Of a stretch of DNA of 46,496 nt, positions 39,245 through 46,496 are shown in pieces. The notes under the pieces were generated by a model. It worked only from the letters and a program-made list of their open reading frames with translations. It had not been told where the DNA came from and did no database searches. The position numbers and the translations under genes are program-made. The DNA comes from a virus, in the IMG/VR virus record IMGVR_UViG_3300031952_000031, positions 1 through 46,496 of that record; one strand, given 5' to 3'. How positions within the stretch are numbered: the first letter of the stretch is position 1; each line of letters starts with the position of its first letter.

Positions 39245-40576
39245 ATGGATCTATTTAAAAATCTATTTCCTGCAAGAATGGAAGTCAAGGAATTAAGAAA
39301 GATAGTTACTGAACAACAGCATTCTATTGATATCCTCCTGGGCGACGTTATTGAGCGCAAGGCATATTCCGGTAACCTTTATTCAGAGTATAAAACAGCT
39401 ATCCAGGAGCTCGCCAAGAAGTATGAGGGCACCGCGGATTGGGGCGTGTTGCAGGTCGGCAATATCATAGATCTGCGCAGTGCTTTCATTATTGGCCAGG
39501 GGATTAAGCTTGTGCCGAAAGATAAGAAGTCCCGAGAGTTCGAATTCATCAAGGGGTTCATTGAGCATAATAATCTCGATGAGGAGATGCCGCAGGACCT
39601 GGCTAAAGAAGCAGAGATTGAGGGCCGGTGTTTGGTGAAGTTGATACTTAATATTGATAAGAAGCAAATAGACATTCGGTTTATATCGTATTCGGTTAAT
39701 GGATACAAAGTCAATACTGCTACTGGTGACTATCAGAAGTATGAAAGCGTGACTTATCAGGATAGCGAAGCCAAGAAAGAAGTTACGTTAAAGGCTGAAG
39801 AGTTTGTCTATAAGAAATTCGCTGGCCGGCTCAGTAAAGTTAATGACCTTATGCCTAAGACCGCCAAGGTCCTTACGCAGTGCGAGAACTTAGATAAGGC
39901 GTTATATGACTGGCGCAAGATAAATCATTTATTTGCTTCGCCTACACCTGTGGTTGAATGCAATGCGGATGCGGATGCTAAGACTATCTCAGAAACGTTG
40001 GAAAAGGTCAAGTGGAATGTAGGGAAACTCCTGGTTATCAAGAATGCCATATATAAGCTCGTGGGTGCGGATGCCGTAGGCACGAATGCATTAAGAGAAG
40101 AAATCATTGCGTTGGCTAAGGTCATATCGGGCGCCACGGGAGTACCGGTACATTTCTTAGGGTATCCGGATTTGATGAGCAATCGCGCAGTGAGTACGGA
40201 TTTATTTGAGTTCATCAACGCCTCTTGCAGTAAAGAGCGCAGCATTTGGACAGGATTCTACGAGGAGTTGTTTAACAAGGCTTTAATCATGGCGAATCAA
40301 TTTCAGACCGGCTACAAAGAGAATACAGTTAAGGCATCAATACTTCAGGTCACCGAGGCGAAACTTCAGGAGTTGGCGAATGTGTGGTTGCCTTTATATA
40401 ACGCCAATGTTATTGATTTGGATTATATGCTTTCTAAGATTCCGGATGCTGACCCGGAGAAGATAAAGAAGGCAAATGAGGATAGTGCCATCAAGATGAT
40501 GGAGGCGATCAAGAATCAAGAGAAAACGGTGCAGCCGGTAGATGGACAACCGGCAGGAACGGGGGCAGCACAATGA
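39245..40576 (+). CDS. Portal protein
   Basis: A 443-residue protein directly after the large terminase. It has the portal fold outline: N-terminal wing (NLYSEYKTAIQELAKKY), AEIEGRCLVKLIL, LYDWRKINHLFASPTPVVECN, the GATGVPVHFLGYPDLMSNRAV crown-side loop and a C-terminal acidic helix. Portals form a 12-mer at one capsid vertex. AAGGAG precedes the ATG. The stop overlaps the next ORF (ATGA). Confidence 0.85.
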   Translation: MDLFKNLFPARMEVKELRKIVTEQQHSIDILLGDVIERKAYSGNLYSEYKTAIQELAKKYEGTADWGVLQVGNIIDLRSAFIIGQGIKLVPKDKKSREFEFIKGFIEHNNLDEEMPQDLAKEAEIEGRCLVKLILNIDKKQIDIRFISYSVNGYKVNTATGDYQKYESVTYQDSEAKKEVTLKAEEFVYKKFAGRLSKVNDLMPKTAKVLTQCENLDKALYDWRKINHLFASPTPVVECNADADAKTISETLEKVKWNVGKLLVIKNAIYKLVGADAVGTNALREEIIALAKVISGATGVPVHFLGYPDLMSNRAVSTDLFEFINASCSKERSIWTGFYEELFNKALIMANQFQTGYKENTVKASILQVTEAKLQELANVWLPLYNANVIDLDYMLSKIPDADPEKIKKANEDSAIKMMEAIKNQEKTVQPVDGQPAGTGAAQ

Positions 40577-40689
40577 TGTGTGTATTATTAGCCGTCACTG
40601 GAATTCTTTTGAGCCAAGGGTATTTTAAACGAATTAGGGACTGGTCTTACGTTGCGAAATGGAATTTAGGACAGCATATATATCATTAA
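40573..40689 (+). CDS. Small hydrophobic peptide
   Basis: A 38-residue ORF coupled to the portal by ATGA, starting MMCVLLAVTGILLSQGYF. It could be membrane-associated. No close ribosome binding site apart from coupling. Function unknown. Confidence 0.4.
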   Translation: MMCVLLAVTGILLSQGYFKRIRDWSYVAKWNLGQHIYH

Positions 40690-40699
40690 AGGAGTCTAT

Positions 40700-41848
40700 A
40701 TGAAAAAGATAATCATCAGAGCCGAACTTCAGAACTTAGCCAGGCGTGAGATCCTTGAGATGGTTCCGGCCGATACTATTACGCGGATAAAAGAGACTGA
40801 CTCTAAGCCTGAGTTTAAGGTTTTCTGCATTGGGCATGAGGGCGTGGCTAATGCTCAGGAGCTGTCCTTCGGCAGTAAGATAGTGAAGGCCTATCACTAC
40901 GTCAAAAATATGATATTTAAGTTGGGTGAGAAGCTGCAATACGGCACCCCGATATTCAATAATCACGGAGATACAAACGATCATACCGGACGCGAGAAGA
41001 TAGGCGAATTAGTCGGAAAATCCGTGAGGATGATGGGAGATAAGTTAAGTGCGCTTGCTGTTACTTATATATATCCGCAATTCAGCAAACTTTTTTTGGA
41101 TGTAGCCTCAATAGAAGGAGAGGTTGAATATGTTCCGAAGGGAGTGGCAAGCGGTGATGTGATAGATATCAATAAAATAACGGGAATAGCGTTGGGGTCG
41201 TCAAAGATGAACACCCCTGCATTCCCGGGGGCTACTTTATTGGGGACATTGCAGGCGTTCTCAAAGGAGTCGCAGTTTAACCGTAAAACGGAGGGTGTCA
41301 TGGAAAAGCAGGAAGTGTTGGACGCGATAAAAGAATTAGGATTAAAAGTTACGGATATTTTTACACCGGAAGAAATCGTTGCGAGCGAACCGGCGAAGAA
41401 GGCGAAGCAGACGGAATATGAGCACGCTAAAAGGATAGAGGAATCACTTGGCAAAGAACGCGAGAAAGTTATCACACTTACAAAAGAATTAGGGGAGAAG
41501 GATACCAAGATTAAGACGCTCGGCGAACAGGTAAGCAGGACTCAGGTCGGCACATTATTTACGAAGTCTAATGAGGCGCGGAAATTCAACGACAAACAAA
41601 AGGCATTCATAGAGAGGCGACTTGGGTCATTCAAGTCGGATAAATCCGGCGATGAATTGCAGTTGGAGTTCGATAAATATCTAGATACAGAAGTAAAGGA
41701 GTTCGGCGAGTATGCCAAGGTGATGGGTATTAAGCCTGAAGAGGCCGCGGCTGCTCTGGCTACAGGTACGCCGAATACAGATGGACAGGGTGGAGAAAAG
41801 AAAGATTTAGACGTTCCAGCGAATAATGATTTTATACCGAAGGAATAA
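40700..41848 (+). CDS. Prohead protease-scaffold fusion
   Basis: A 382-residue protein with AAAGGAG upstream. Residues 1-190 look like a head maturation protease: YGTPIFNNHGDTNDH, EKIGELVGKSVRM and FLDVASIEGEVEY, though the catalytic triad cannot be fixed by eye. Residues 200-380 are scaffold-like: charged helix (KEREKVITLTKELGEKDTK), low-complexity end, and a flexible tail. An ATG at 41300 (codon 201) has GGAGGG 4 nt upstream, so the scaffold is probably also made alone, as with lambda C and Nu3. It sits between portal and capsid genes. Confidence 0.72.
   Translation: MKKIIIRAELQNLARREILEMVPADTITRIKETDSKPEFKVFCIGHEGVANAQELSFGSKIVKAYHYVKNMIFKLGEKLQYGTPIFNNHGDTNDHTGREKIGELVGKSVRMMGDKLSALAVTYIYPQFSKLFLDVASIEGEVEYVPKGVASGDVIDINKITGIALGSSKMNTPAFPGATLLGTLQAFSKESQFNRKTEGVMEKQEVLDAIKELGLKVTDIFTPEEIVASEPAKKAKQTEYEHAKRIEESLGKEREKVITLTKELGEKDTKIKTLGEQVSRTQVGTLFTKSNEARKFNDKQKAFIERRLGSFKSDKSGDELQLEFDKYLDTEVKEFGEYAKVMGIKPEEAAAALATGTPNTDGQGGEKKDLDVPANNDFIPKE
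41013..41025. promoter_or_regulatory. Operator-like site inside the protease gene
   Basis: TCGGAAAATCCGT matches O3 at 12 of 13 positions. It lies inside the coding sequence (codons for VGKSV), so coding constraint may explain part of the match. If bound by repressor it would be an extra internal site. Confidence 0.35.
41300..41848 (+). CDS. Scaffolding protein from internal start (Nu3-like)
   Basis: In-frame internal start: ATG at 41300 with GGAGGG at 41290-41295, giving a 182-residue protein (starts MEKQEVLDAIKELG) equal to the helical C-terminal half of the protease-scaffold gene. The same nested layout makes Nu3 from lambda gene C. Scaffold would be needed in many more copies than protease, which the strong internal site would supply. 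Confidence 0.65.
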   Translation: MEKQEVLDAIKELGLKVTDIFTPEEIVASEPAKKAKQTEYEHAKRIEESLGKEREKVITLTKELGEKDTKIKTLGEQVSRTQVGTLFTKSNEARKFNDKQKAFIERRLGSFKSDKSGDELQLEFDKYLDTEVKEFGEYAKVMGIKPEEAAAALATGTPNTDGQGGEKKDLDVPANNDFIPKE

Positions 41849-41852
41849 CTGA

Positions 41853-41913
41853 CGAACGCAAGTTCGCGATACCTGCTTCGATGGGTCCTTAAGAAGCGGA
41901 GAGAAATAAGGAC
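41853..41913 (+). ncRNA. Hairpin plus H-type pseudoknot upstream of the decoration and capsid genes
   Basis: Four bases after the scaffold stop, CGAAC (41853-57) and GTTCG (41862-66) form a hairpin with a GCAA loop. Next, stem 1 is CTGCTTC (41873-79) with GAAGCGG (41893-99). Stem 2 is GTCCTTA (41885-91), inside the stem 1 loop, with TAAGGAC (41907-13). The crossing makes an H-type pseudoknot with loops GATGG, A and AGAGAAA. The third loop is A-rich, as in stable pseudoknots. It ends 31 nt before the decoration ATG. Possible roles are a regulatory leader, a riboswitch-like fold or an mRNA stabiliser. Confidence 0.6.
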
Positions 41914-41943
41914 AAAAGTTTAATTAATAAAAGGAGGATTCAA

Positions 41944-42312
41944 ATGGCAGAAACAGGATTGAAATTAAGATGTTCAGAATTCGAAACCATCAAAATCACT
42001 GCGGCTAGCCCCAGTACCTATGTGGCGGGGTTTTTGACCAAGGTCGAGGATACCGTCTGCGTGGTTATTGATGCTATTGCGGCTTTGGCAACAGGCATGG
42101 CAGTGTACAGAGCAAAGAAGATTCTCTTACCCAAGAGAGTCGGTACTACCTGCGTATTCGCGGCAGGCGATAAAGTGTATTACAACGGTAGCGTGAATAA
42201 GTTGGACATCGCTACGACTTCCACATACACGCTTTGCGGAAGGGCATTAGAGGCAGCCGGTGCTACGGCAACGGAAGTGCTTGTTGATTTTAACGGAGCC
42301 TGCGCGGCTTAA
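41944..42312 (+). CDS. Capsid decoration protein (DUF2190-like)
   Basis: A 122-residue beta-rich protein with AAAAGGAGG ahead of the ATG. It reads as the DUF2190 decoration type: an N-terminal strand set, then AGFLTKVEDTVCVVI, ALATGMAVYRAKKILLP, FAAGDKVYYNG and a closing TEVLVDFNG. It precedes the major capsid gene, as decoration genes do (lambda D precedes E). It binds the expanded capsid surface. In this phage it is a plausible acceptor for glycosylation, which is inference. Confidence 0.75.
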   Translation: MAETGLKLRCSEFETIKITAASPSTYVAGFLTKVEDTVCVVIDAIAALATGMAVYRAKKILLPKRVGTTCVFAAGDKVYYNGSVNKLDIATTSTYTLCGRALEAAGATATEVLVDFNGACAA

Positions 42313-42376
42313 CTTACTCGGCTGAGATAGCCACAGGGATTAAGAGTTCTTAATAGTTTTAACAAGGAGGATTCAG

Positions 42377-43384
42377 ATGAAAGGCAGAATTATAGCCGAC
42401 TGGACGAAGGTAGATTTTGCAAACCCTTCTCTAAGGGCCAAGGTAGTGGGTGCTTTACAGCACTTTATGAGACAGCCCGCTGCGGTCGATAGTCCGATCC
42501 GCAAGGCGTTCCAGGCTTTCGCAACAAAAGGTGATTTTCCCGCAGAGATCCTGCAGATACTCGAGAGGTTCCACGCCGTGCCGGATTATGATTTAGGGTA
42601 CGAGCAGATTTTCGACATCAGGGATTTCACCGGCACCAATGAAGCAGGTTTTAAGATTCTCGATGTAGAAAGCGGTTTAACCTTCGCTAAGGTTCTTACC
42701 GGAGAAAAAGCGAAGATATTCAAAATGTCCGGTGCAATCACCGAAGTTACCTTCGATATGTACGGTGGCGGTCTGAATTGGGATCGCAAACTGATTGACG
42801 ACCGTCAGTATTGGACGCTCGAAGATAACGCCATAGCATTCCGCAATAAAGCATATTCATCGAAGGCAGCTGCATTTTACGCTCTGTTAGAGGCCGCAGG
42901 CGCTGCTTCTGGCAACATTCAGAGTACCTGGGCAGCTGTAACACCGGCATCCGTAGCTTCATCGAATGAAAATTACGATTCGATTCGCGATGTCAATACC
43001 ATCAACGCTGCTATTTTAGCCATCCTTACTGATCTTAAGGATAAAGGCGTGGGTGCTAATGCGAATAGTCAATTCGTGATCGTCGCGCCGATTGCTATCA
43101 AATCAAGAATCGAAAGAGCCTTAAAGATGATTCAGCAGCCGGTGGTTGGATCCGGAGAACGTTTGAATTTTAACGTCCGGGCGCAGTACACCCTTATGCT
43201 TGCCAGCAATTCTTACTACTATGTTTGTTTCCCGAAGGCAAAGTGTAAAGGTGGCAACAGAATGGATCTCACCCTCTTCGACAAGTTCGATATCGAATCC
43301 TACGCGGATACAATGGTCGGCTGGATGAGGTATGGCGGAGCGGTTGGTGATACTGACCAGACTGCGCGCTGCGTACTTGCTTAA
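42377..43384 (+). CDS. Major capsid protein, HK97 fold
   Basis: A 335-residue protein with AAGGAGG upstream, between decoration and the modification genes. It shows an N-terminal arm (DWTKVDFANPSLRAKVVGAL), the EAGFKILDVESGLTFAKVLTGEKAKIF E-loop region, the P-domain helix (DNAIAFRNKAYSSKAAAFYALLEA) and A-domain strands (QFVIVAPIAIKSRIERALK, YYYVCFPKAK). Size and order match HK97-fold capsids. A short hairpin (ATTAAGA/TCTTAAT near 42343-42358) stands before the start. A hairpin follows the stop. Confidence 0.85.
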   Translation: MKGRIIADWTKVDFANPSLRAKVVGALQHFMRQPAAVDSPIRKAFQAFATKGDFPAEILQILERFHAVPDYDLGYEQIFDIRDFTGTNEAGFKILDVESGLTFAKVLTGEKAKIFKMSGAITEVTFDMYGGGLNWDRKLIDDRQYWTLEDNAIAFRNKAYSSKAAAFYALLEAAGAASGNIQSTWAAVTPASVASSNENYDSIRDVNTINAAILAILTDLKDKGVGANANSQFVIVAPIAIKSRIERALKMIQQPVVGSGERLNFNVRAQYTLMLASNSYYYVCFPKAKCKGGNRMDLTLFDKFDIESYADTMVGWMRYGGAVGDTDQTARCVLA

Positions 43385-43399
43385 CCTGTAAGTAATCTG

Positions 43400-43429
43400 T
43401 AGGTCGGGAGTGTAAAAGCTCCCGGCCTA
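43400..43429 (+). terminator. Strong hairpin after the capsid gene, no U-tract
   Basis: TAGGTCGGGAG (43400-43410) pairs with CTCCCGGCCTA (43419-43429), 11 pairs with one G-T, around TGTAAAAG. No run of T follows, so it is more likely a partial terminator, RNA-stability element or processing block that lowers expression of the modification operon relative to capsid than a full stop. Confidence 0.6.
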
Positions 43430-43448
43430 CTCTTAAGAGGAGTTACTT

Positions 43449-44783
43449 ATGGTTAGCAAGGTAGTGCGTATGTGCGATGTCAAGAGTCCAGAGCAGAGAA
43501 CCGTCGAGGCATTCGCCGAGATCACAGATAGCCAAGGTAACCTGAGAAGCAATAAACGCATTCAAGACATCTTTCCGAAAGATATATGGAATGGTAAACG
43601 ATGCTTTATTATTGGCGGGGGACCTTCGCTTAAGAGTTTTGATTTCAACCAACTCAAGGGCGAATTAGTCATTACAGTTAATCGCGGCCTTGAGGTATGT
43701 TCATTCTCTGCAATCAATGTCTGCACGGACGCGCGCGTATGGGGATGGTATGAGAGCAGTAAAGATTTAGGTATCGAAGCGACAGAGAAGTTCCGGTCCT
43801 ATAAAGGTTACAAAGTTTGGCTTAACGTCCAGGCATTTCCCTTCCCGGAAGATATCTATACAATCAATCCGCTGGCCCCGACTGATTTCACTTTTAACGA
43901 TTATTACCGGGGTATTCCTATATATGGCAACTCAGGATTGAATGCTATCATGCTGGCTGCCTGTCTAGGCGCCAATCCTATTTATCTTCTGGGTTTTGAT
44001 TTGTATGGAATAGATGGCAAACTCGCTAATTATCATTCAGGGTATCCAGAAAATATGGGGCAGAGTGATGAATTATATAAAGTCTTCCAGGATGACTTTC
44101 ACGCGGCATCTCTTCAATTAAATAATCATACCAAGGTTATTAATCTTAATCCTAAAAGTAATTTAAAATATTTTGAGTTTGGTAAATTTGAAGACATTCC
44201 AAAAATAAAACGGCCTATTATAATTTCATTCTATACCGATGAATACGAAGCAGCTGCCAAGGCGATGGAGCGTTCCGCTATTAAGTTTGGGTTAGAAACG
44301 GACATCGTTCCTGTATTAACAGATGGAGAATCTTGGCTTAAGATTATTTATAGTCGAGCGAACTTTGTTAAGGAGATGTTACTAAAGTACAAGAGACCCA
44401 TCGTGTGGCTTGATAGTGACGCTTTTATTATTCACTATCCAGAATTATTCGATAACCTCGACGCTGATTTCGCCGTGCATTTTCTTAAGACAGCAGAAAT
44501 ATACGGCGGCGGATATCCATACGAAAAGGAACTCTTGGGCGGAACGATGTTTTTTAACTATACCCCCAAGGCTTTAGAATTGATTGATAAATGGCTAGAG
44601 GATAACGCCAAGCATCCCAACATGCATTTATCTCAATGGGTGCTCCAGGAGACCGTAAAAAATTGGGACGGCAAGATGCTTGAATTGCCTCCTAACTATA
44701 CTCAGATATTCGACACGATGGCAAGATATGGCGAGCCGGTTATTGAGCATTACGTGTTCAGCAGAAAGACAAGACATGACTAA
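43449..44783 (+). CDS. Two-domain glycosyltransferase: MAF/DUF115-like plus GT-A-like
   Basis: A 444-residue protein, first of the modification operon, with AAGAGGAG ahead of the ATG. Residues 45-235 carry the DUF115/MptE-like signature FIIGGGPSLKSF (GGGPSL near 56), VITVNRGLEV, GNSGLNAIMLA and YLLGFDLYG, the domain of motility-associated glycosyltransferases that attach nonulosonic acids to flagellin. Residues 250-440 look like a GT-A fold with a DxD in VWLDSDAF (about 319-326), LGGTMFFN and HLSQWVLQE. A single protein joining the two enzyme types could add two sugars in sequence. Acceptor unknown. It overlaps the next gene by 8 nt. Confidence 0.8.
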   Translation: MVSKVVRMCDVKSPEQRTVEAFAEITDSQGNLRSNKRIQDIFPKDIWNGKRCFIIGGGPSLKSFDFNQLKGELVITVNRGLEVCSFSAINVCTDARVWGWYESSKDLGIEATEKFRSYKGYKVWLNVQAFPFPEDIYTINPLAPTDFTFNDYYRGIPIYGNSGLNAIMLAACLGANPIYLLGFDLYGIDGKLANYHSGYPENMGQSDELYKVFQDDFHAASLQLNNHTKVINLNPKSNLKYFEFGKFEDIPKIKRPIIISFYTDEYEAAAKAMERSAIKFGLETDIVPVLTDGESWLKIIYSRANFVKEMLLKYKRPIVWLDSDAFIIHYPELFDNLDADFAVHFLKTAEIYGGGYPYEKELLGGTMFFNYTPKALELIDKWLEDNAKHPNMHLSQWVLQETVKNWDGKMLELPPNYTQIFDTMARYGEPVIEHYVFSRKTRHD

Positions 44784-45045
44784 AGAAACGCAGGGTAAAC
44801 GAATAGCAGATGGTGAATGGCCTGAACATGCAGGCGAGTATTCTAAGTTTGTTGAGAAAAGCGACAAGATTTCCTGGATAATGATTCCGCCGGGCATGAA
44901 TAGACCGGGAAGATTATCTGTGCATACGGTTGTTGAGCATGAGGACGGCACTATTACGGTGTCTCCGTCTATTCTTTTTACGGAAGATTCCCAAGGCCCC
45001 GGTTGGCACGGCTACCTTGAGAAAGGCATTTGGAGAGAATGTTAA
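44776..45045 (+). CDS. DUF6527-like small protein
   Basis: An 89-residue protein whose frame is open to 44680, but the ATG at 44776 lies at the preceding stop. It contains GEYSKFVEKSDKISWIMIPPG, TVVEHEDGTITVSPSIL and PGWHGYLEKGIWREC, resembling DUF6527-type phage proteins (SPS and WHGYL landmarks). DUF6527 proteins occur in phages and alongside ubiquitin-like conjugation systems, without an agreed role. Its place between two glycosyltransferases is unusual. It overlaps the next gene by 7 nt. Confidence 0.6.
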   Translation: MTKETQGKRIADGEWPEHAGEYSKFVEKSDKISWIMIPPGMNRPGRLSVHTVVEHEDGTITVSPSILFTEDSQGPGWHGYLEKGIWREC

Positions 45046-45947
45046 AACCTTACACGTTGCTACTCTTAGGCCGGCACACTGATCAGAAAGACCTGGATAT
45101 CGCACATTCTACGGAATGCTGGCATCAGATCACTATCGCGCTGTATGAAAATTTCAAGGTGTTAGGCATTAATATTTTATTTCATCATGTCCACTATCCG
45201 AATGAAATAGCCTGGACGGAATTGCCTAAGGCTGATGCGGTATTGTTTTTAGGATTGACTGAGAGTTGGGAAGAACTAAATAAGCAATCGGTGAGGTTCG
45301 TTACCGGATGCAAAAAGTTATTTACTATCTGTGAGTTTCCTTTGACCGATGGCGCAGACTGGAGTTTTAGTTTCGGGGTTAAATCCTCTGGTGAAAGAAT
45401 AACACTTATACCACTTCCAATATATAAACAATTATATCAGAACGTCCCTAAAATTCCCAAGTCCATAATGGTTGATCATTGGCAAGTAGATAATAATTGG
45501 GATTGGACTTATAAAATTGAGAAATGGCTAAAAGAAGTTAAGGATGAGTTTAATATATATAGGCAGGTTCAGGATGAGCCGAGTGTTGAGGTAGGAGACC
45601 GGCAAGCCAGGATAAGTCCATATTTGAAACAACTTAAGCAACTTCCTTTTCCAGAATATCTGAAGGCGACCGATACCTTGGAGACCTTTATCGTTACGCA
45701 CTACGAAAGCTATGGGTATGGAATACTGGATATGATTGCCAGGGGAATCCGAGTTGTCGCTCCTGATACTTTTATTCATTCCCAATACGCGGAACTTTAT
45801 ATGCCTAAGTTTAGCGATAAGCAATCGCTACTTAATATTTTACGCACTCCTCCGGATGAAGAAGGGCTTAAAAGTAACATTAGGAAATTAACTGACTATA
45901 GCGAAGTGGTCAGGATCATCGATGAGCAGATTAGGAGGATGTTATGA
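45039..45947 (+). CDS. Glycosyltransferase-like protein, GT-B type
   Basis: A 302-residue protein; the ATG at 45039 is used, with GGAGAG just upstream (a TTG at 45030 is also in frame). The N-terminal half has KPYTLLLLGRH and DAVLFLGLTESW, a Rossmann-like layout. The C-terminal part has PYLKQLKQLPFPEYLKATDTLETFIVTHYESYGYGILDMIARGIRVVAP, where Y-E-S-Y-G-Y-G-I-L-D-M-I-A-R-G-I-R-V-V-A-P is the donor-site helix and strand seen in GT4-like enzymes. The family is less certain than for the GT4 gene at 51. It ends by ATGA overlap with the deacetylase gene. Confidence 0.7.
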   Translation: MLKPYTLLLLGRHTDQKDLDIAHSTECWHQITIALYENFKVLGINILFHHVHYPNEIAWTELPKADAVLFLGLTESWEELNKQSVRFVTGCKKLFTICEFPLTDGADWSFSFGVKSSGERITLIPLPIYKQLYQNVPKIPKSIMVDHWQVDNNWDWTYKIEKWLKEVKDEFNIYRQVQDEPSVEVGDRQARISPYLKQLKQLPFPEYLKATDTLETFIVTHYESYGYGILDMIARGIRVVAPDTFIHSQYAELYMPKFSDKQSLLNILRTPPDEEGLKSNIRKLTDYSEVVRIIDEQIRRML

Positions 45948-46423
45948 TTAACATGTACCGCGACGATGACATTGCTGTAACCTCTAACTGCGATTTGTTG
46001 AGGCGTGTGCATGACCTTTTCATTAAGTATAACAAAACGCACACTATTGCGGTCCTGATGAAAGATATCTGGGAGAATAAGGAAATCTGGTATTGGTTGA
46101 TGACCGCCCCTAACCTGGAGATATGCCTGCATGGATGGGATCATAAGGATTATTCGGTGATAAGCGAGGAAGAAATCAGGCATGATCTTACCTTGTGTTT
46201 TGATTATTGGAAGAAGAGATTAGCAGATCATAAGAATTTTTATATACCGATTAGTAAATTCCTCCCGCCTTGGAATAGAATAAGCGCGACTTTAATTAAG
46301 GTATGCGATGAATTCGGACTAGAAGTTGACCCTAGAGCTGGAGGATTAGTTTATAATTTTCATTATTGGGCATTATATGATCAAGACCGTATGAAGGCGC
46401 TAGAGGAGGCCCTGAGACAATGA
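45944..46423 (+). CDS. NodB-like polysaccharide deacetylase
   Basis: A 159-residue protein with the outline of the NodB homology fold: motif 1 is YRDDDIA (aspartates 7-9), motif 2 is HGWDH (H63 and H67, the H-x3-H zinc ligands), and motif 3 is KFLPPWNR (106-112). It removes N-acetyl or similar groups from a sugar. At 159 residues it is short. The ORF runs through the terminal repeat and its stop overlaps the GT4 ATG at position 51 on the circle. It supplies a free amine that later enzymes could modify, which is inference. Confidence 0.75.
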   Translation: MINMYRDDDIAVTSNCDLLRRVHDLFIKYNKTHTIAVLMKDIWENKEIWYWLMTAPNLEICLHGWDHKDYSVISEEEIRHDLTLCFDYWKKRLADHKNFYIPISKFLPPWNRISATLIKVCDEFGLEVDPRAGGLVYNFHYWALYDQDRMKALEEALRQ

Positions 46424-46496
46424 AAATATTGCTTCTGCCGGACAATATGAATAACTGGGCGATACATAACAAGGCCCTCGCTATCCAGAAGTTTCT
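46370..46496. repeat. Direct terminal repeat, right copy
   Basis: Exact copy of bases 1-127. It holds the last residues of the NodB-like deacetylase gene (stop at 46421-46423) and the first 77 bases of a second copy of the GT4 glycosyltransferase gene (ATG at 46420, equal to position 51). Unique genome length is therefore about 46,369 bp. Confidence 0.93.

Noticed and set aside
41848-41870. Hammerhead ribozyme core (CTGACGA near the scaffold stop)
   Set aside because: No GAAA in the required place after a stem II, and no cleavage-site context. The sequence is explained better by the GCAA hairpin.

Overview
The window is the complete genome of a temperate, tailed, siphovirus-type bacteriophage. 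Bases 1-127 are repeated exactly at 46370-46496, so the molecule closes into a circle of about 46,369 bp, cut open inside a gene cluster. It carries terminase, portal, HK97-type capsid, a tail tape measure, a lambda-like tail tip (M, L, K and J types), a tyrosine integrase beside a tRNA-like att core, and a divergent CI/Cro control region. I see no ribosomal or host housekeeping genes. The host cannot be named from the sequence. A Sec-secreted endolysin, a lipoprotein overlapping an inner-membrane peptide (spanin-like) and the lambda-like tail tip point to a diderm (Gram-negative-type) bacterium. Ribosome binding sites are strong, AGGAGG-like, and most genes overlap by ATGA or TAATG.

Layout on the circle: (1) 37344-43384 packaging and head genes: small and large terminase, portal, a protease-scaffold fusion with a lambda C/Nu3-like internal start, a decoration protein and the major capsid protein. 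(2) 43449 through the origin to 2866: eight overlapping genes for sugar transfer and small-molecule modification (a two-domain MAF/GT-A glycosyltransferase, a DUF6527-like protein, two GT-B enzymes, a NodB-like deacetylase, a radical SAM enzyme and two methyltransferases), inserted between the capsid gene and the head-tail connector genes. (3) 2868-9263 connector and tail genes, including a small J-domain protein and a tail-chaperone pair joined by a -1 frameshift. (4) 9264-16222 tail tip and fibre. (5) 16231-19701 three proteins with signal peptides, then membrane and lysis genes. (6) 19702-20131 attP region. (7) 20132-22459, leftward: integrase, two small genes, CI repressor. (8) 22460-22672 operators and promoters. 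(9) 22673-37216 early rightward genes: Cro, RHH protein, excisionase-like protein, CHAP endolysin, SNF2 helicase, an 18-bp-repeat protein, VRR-NUC nuclease, SSB-like protein, primase-helicase, a CTGNCAG iteron array that may be the replication origin, PIF1-like helicase, a large ParB-like protein and small zinc-finger and HTH proteins. A strong terminator at 37291 closes the early region.

The most interesting points are: the glycan/radical-SAM/methyltransferase operon embedded in the head genes; a pair of structured RNA elements (27376 and 35018) that start at a stop codon and end at a ribosome binding site; an H-type pseudoknot before the decoration and capsid genes; the 12-copy CTGNCAG array with 10-bp phasing; an extra CI-type operator 14.6 kb away in front of the late genes, in the same promoter geometry as the early operator; three copies of one beta-rich domain in secreted proteins; and a tape-measure C-terminal motif reused in a small early protein. 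All function calls come from motif reading without database searches.
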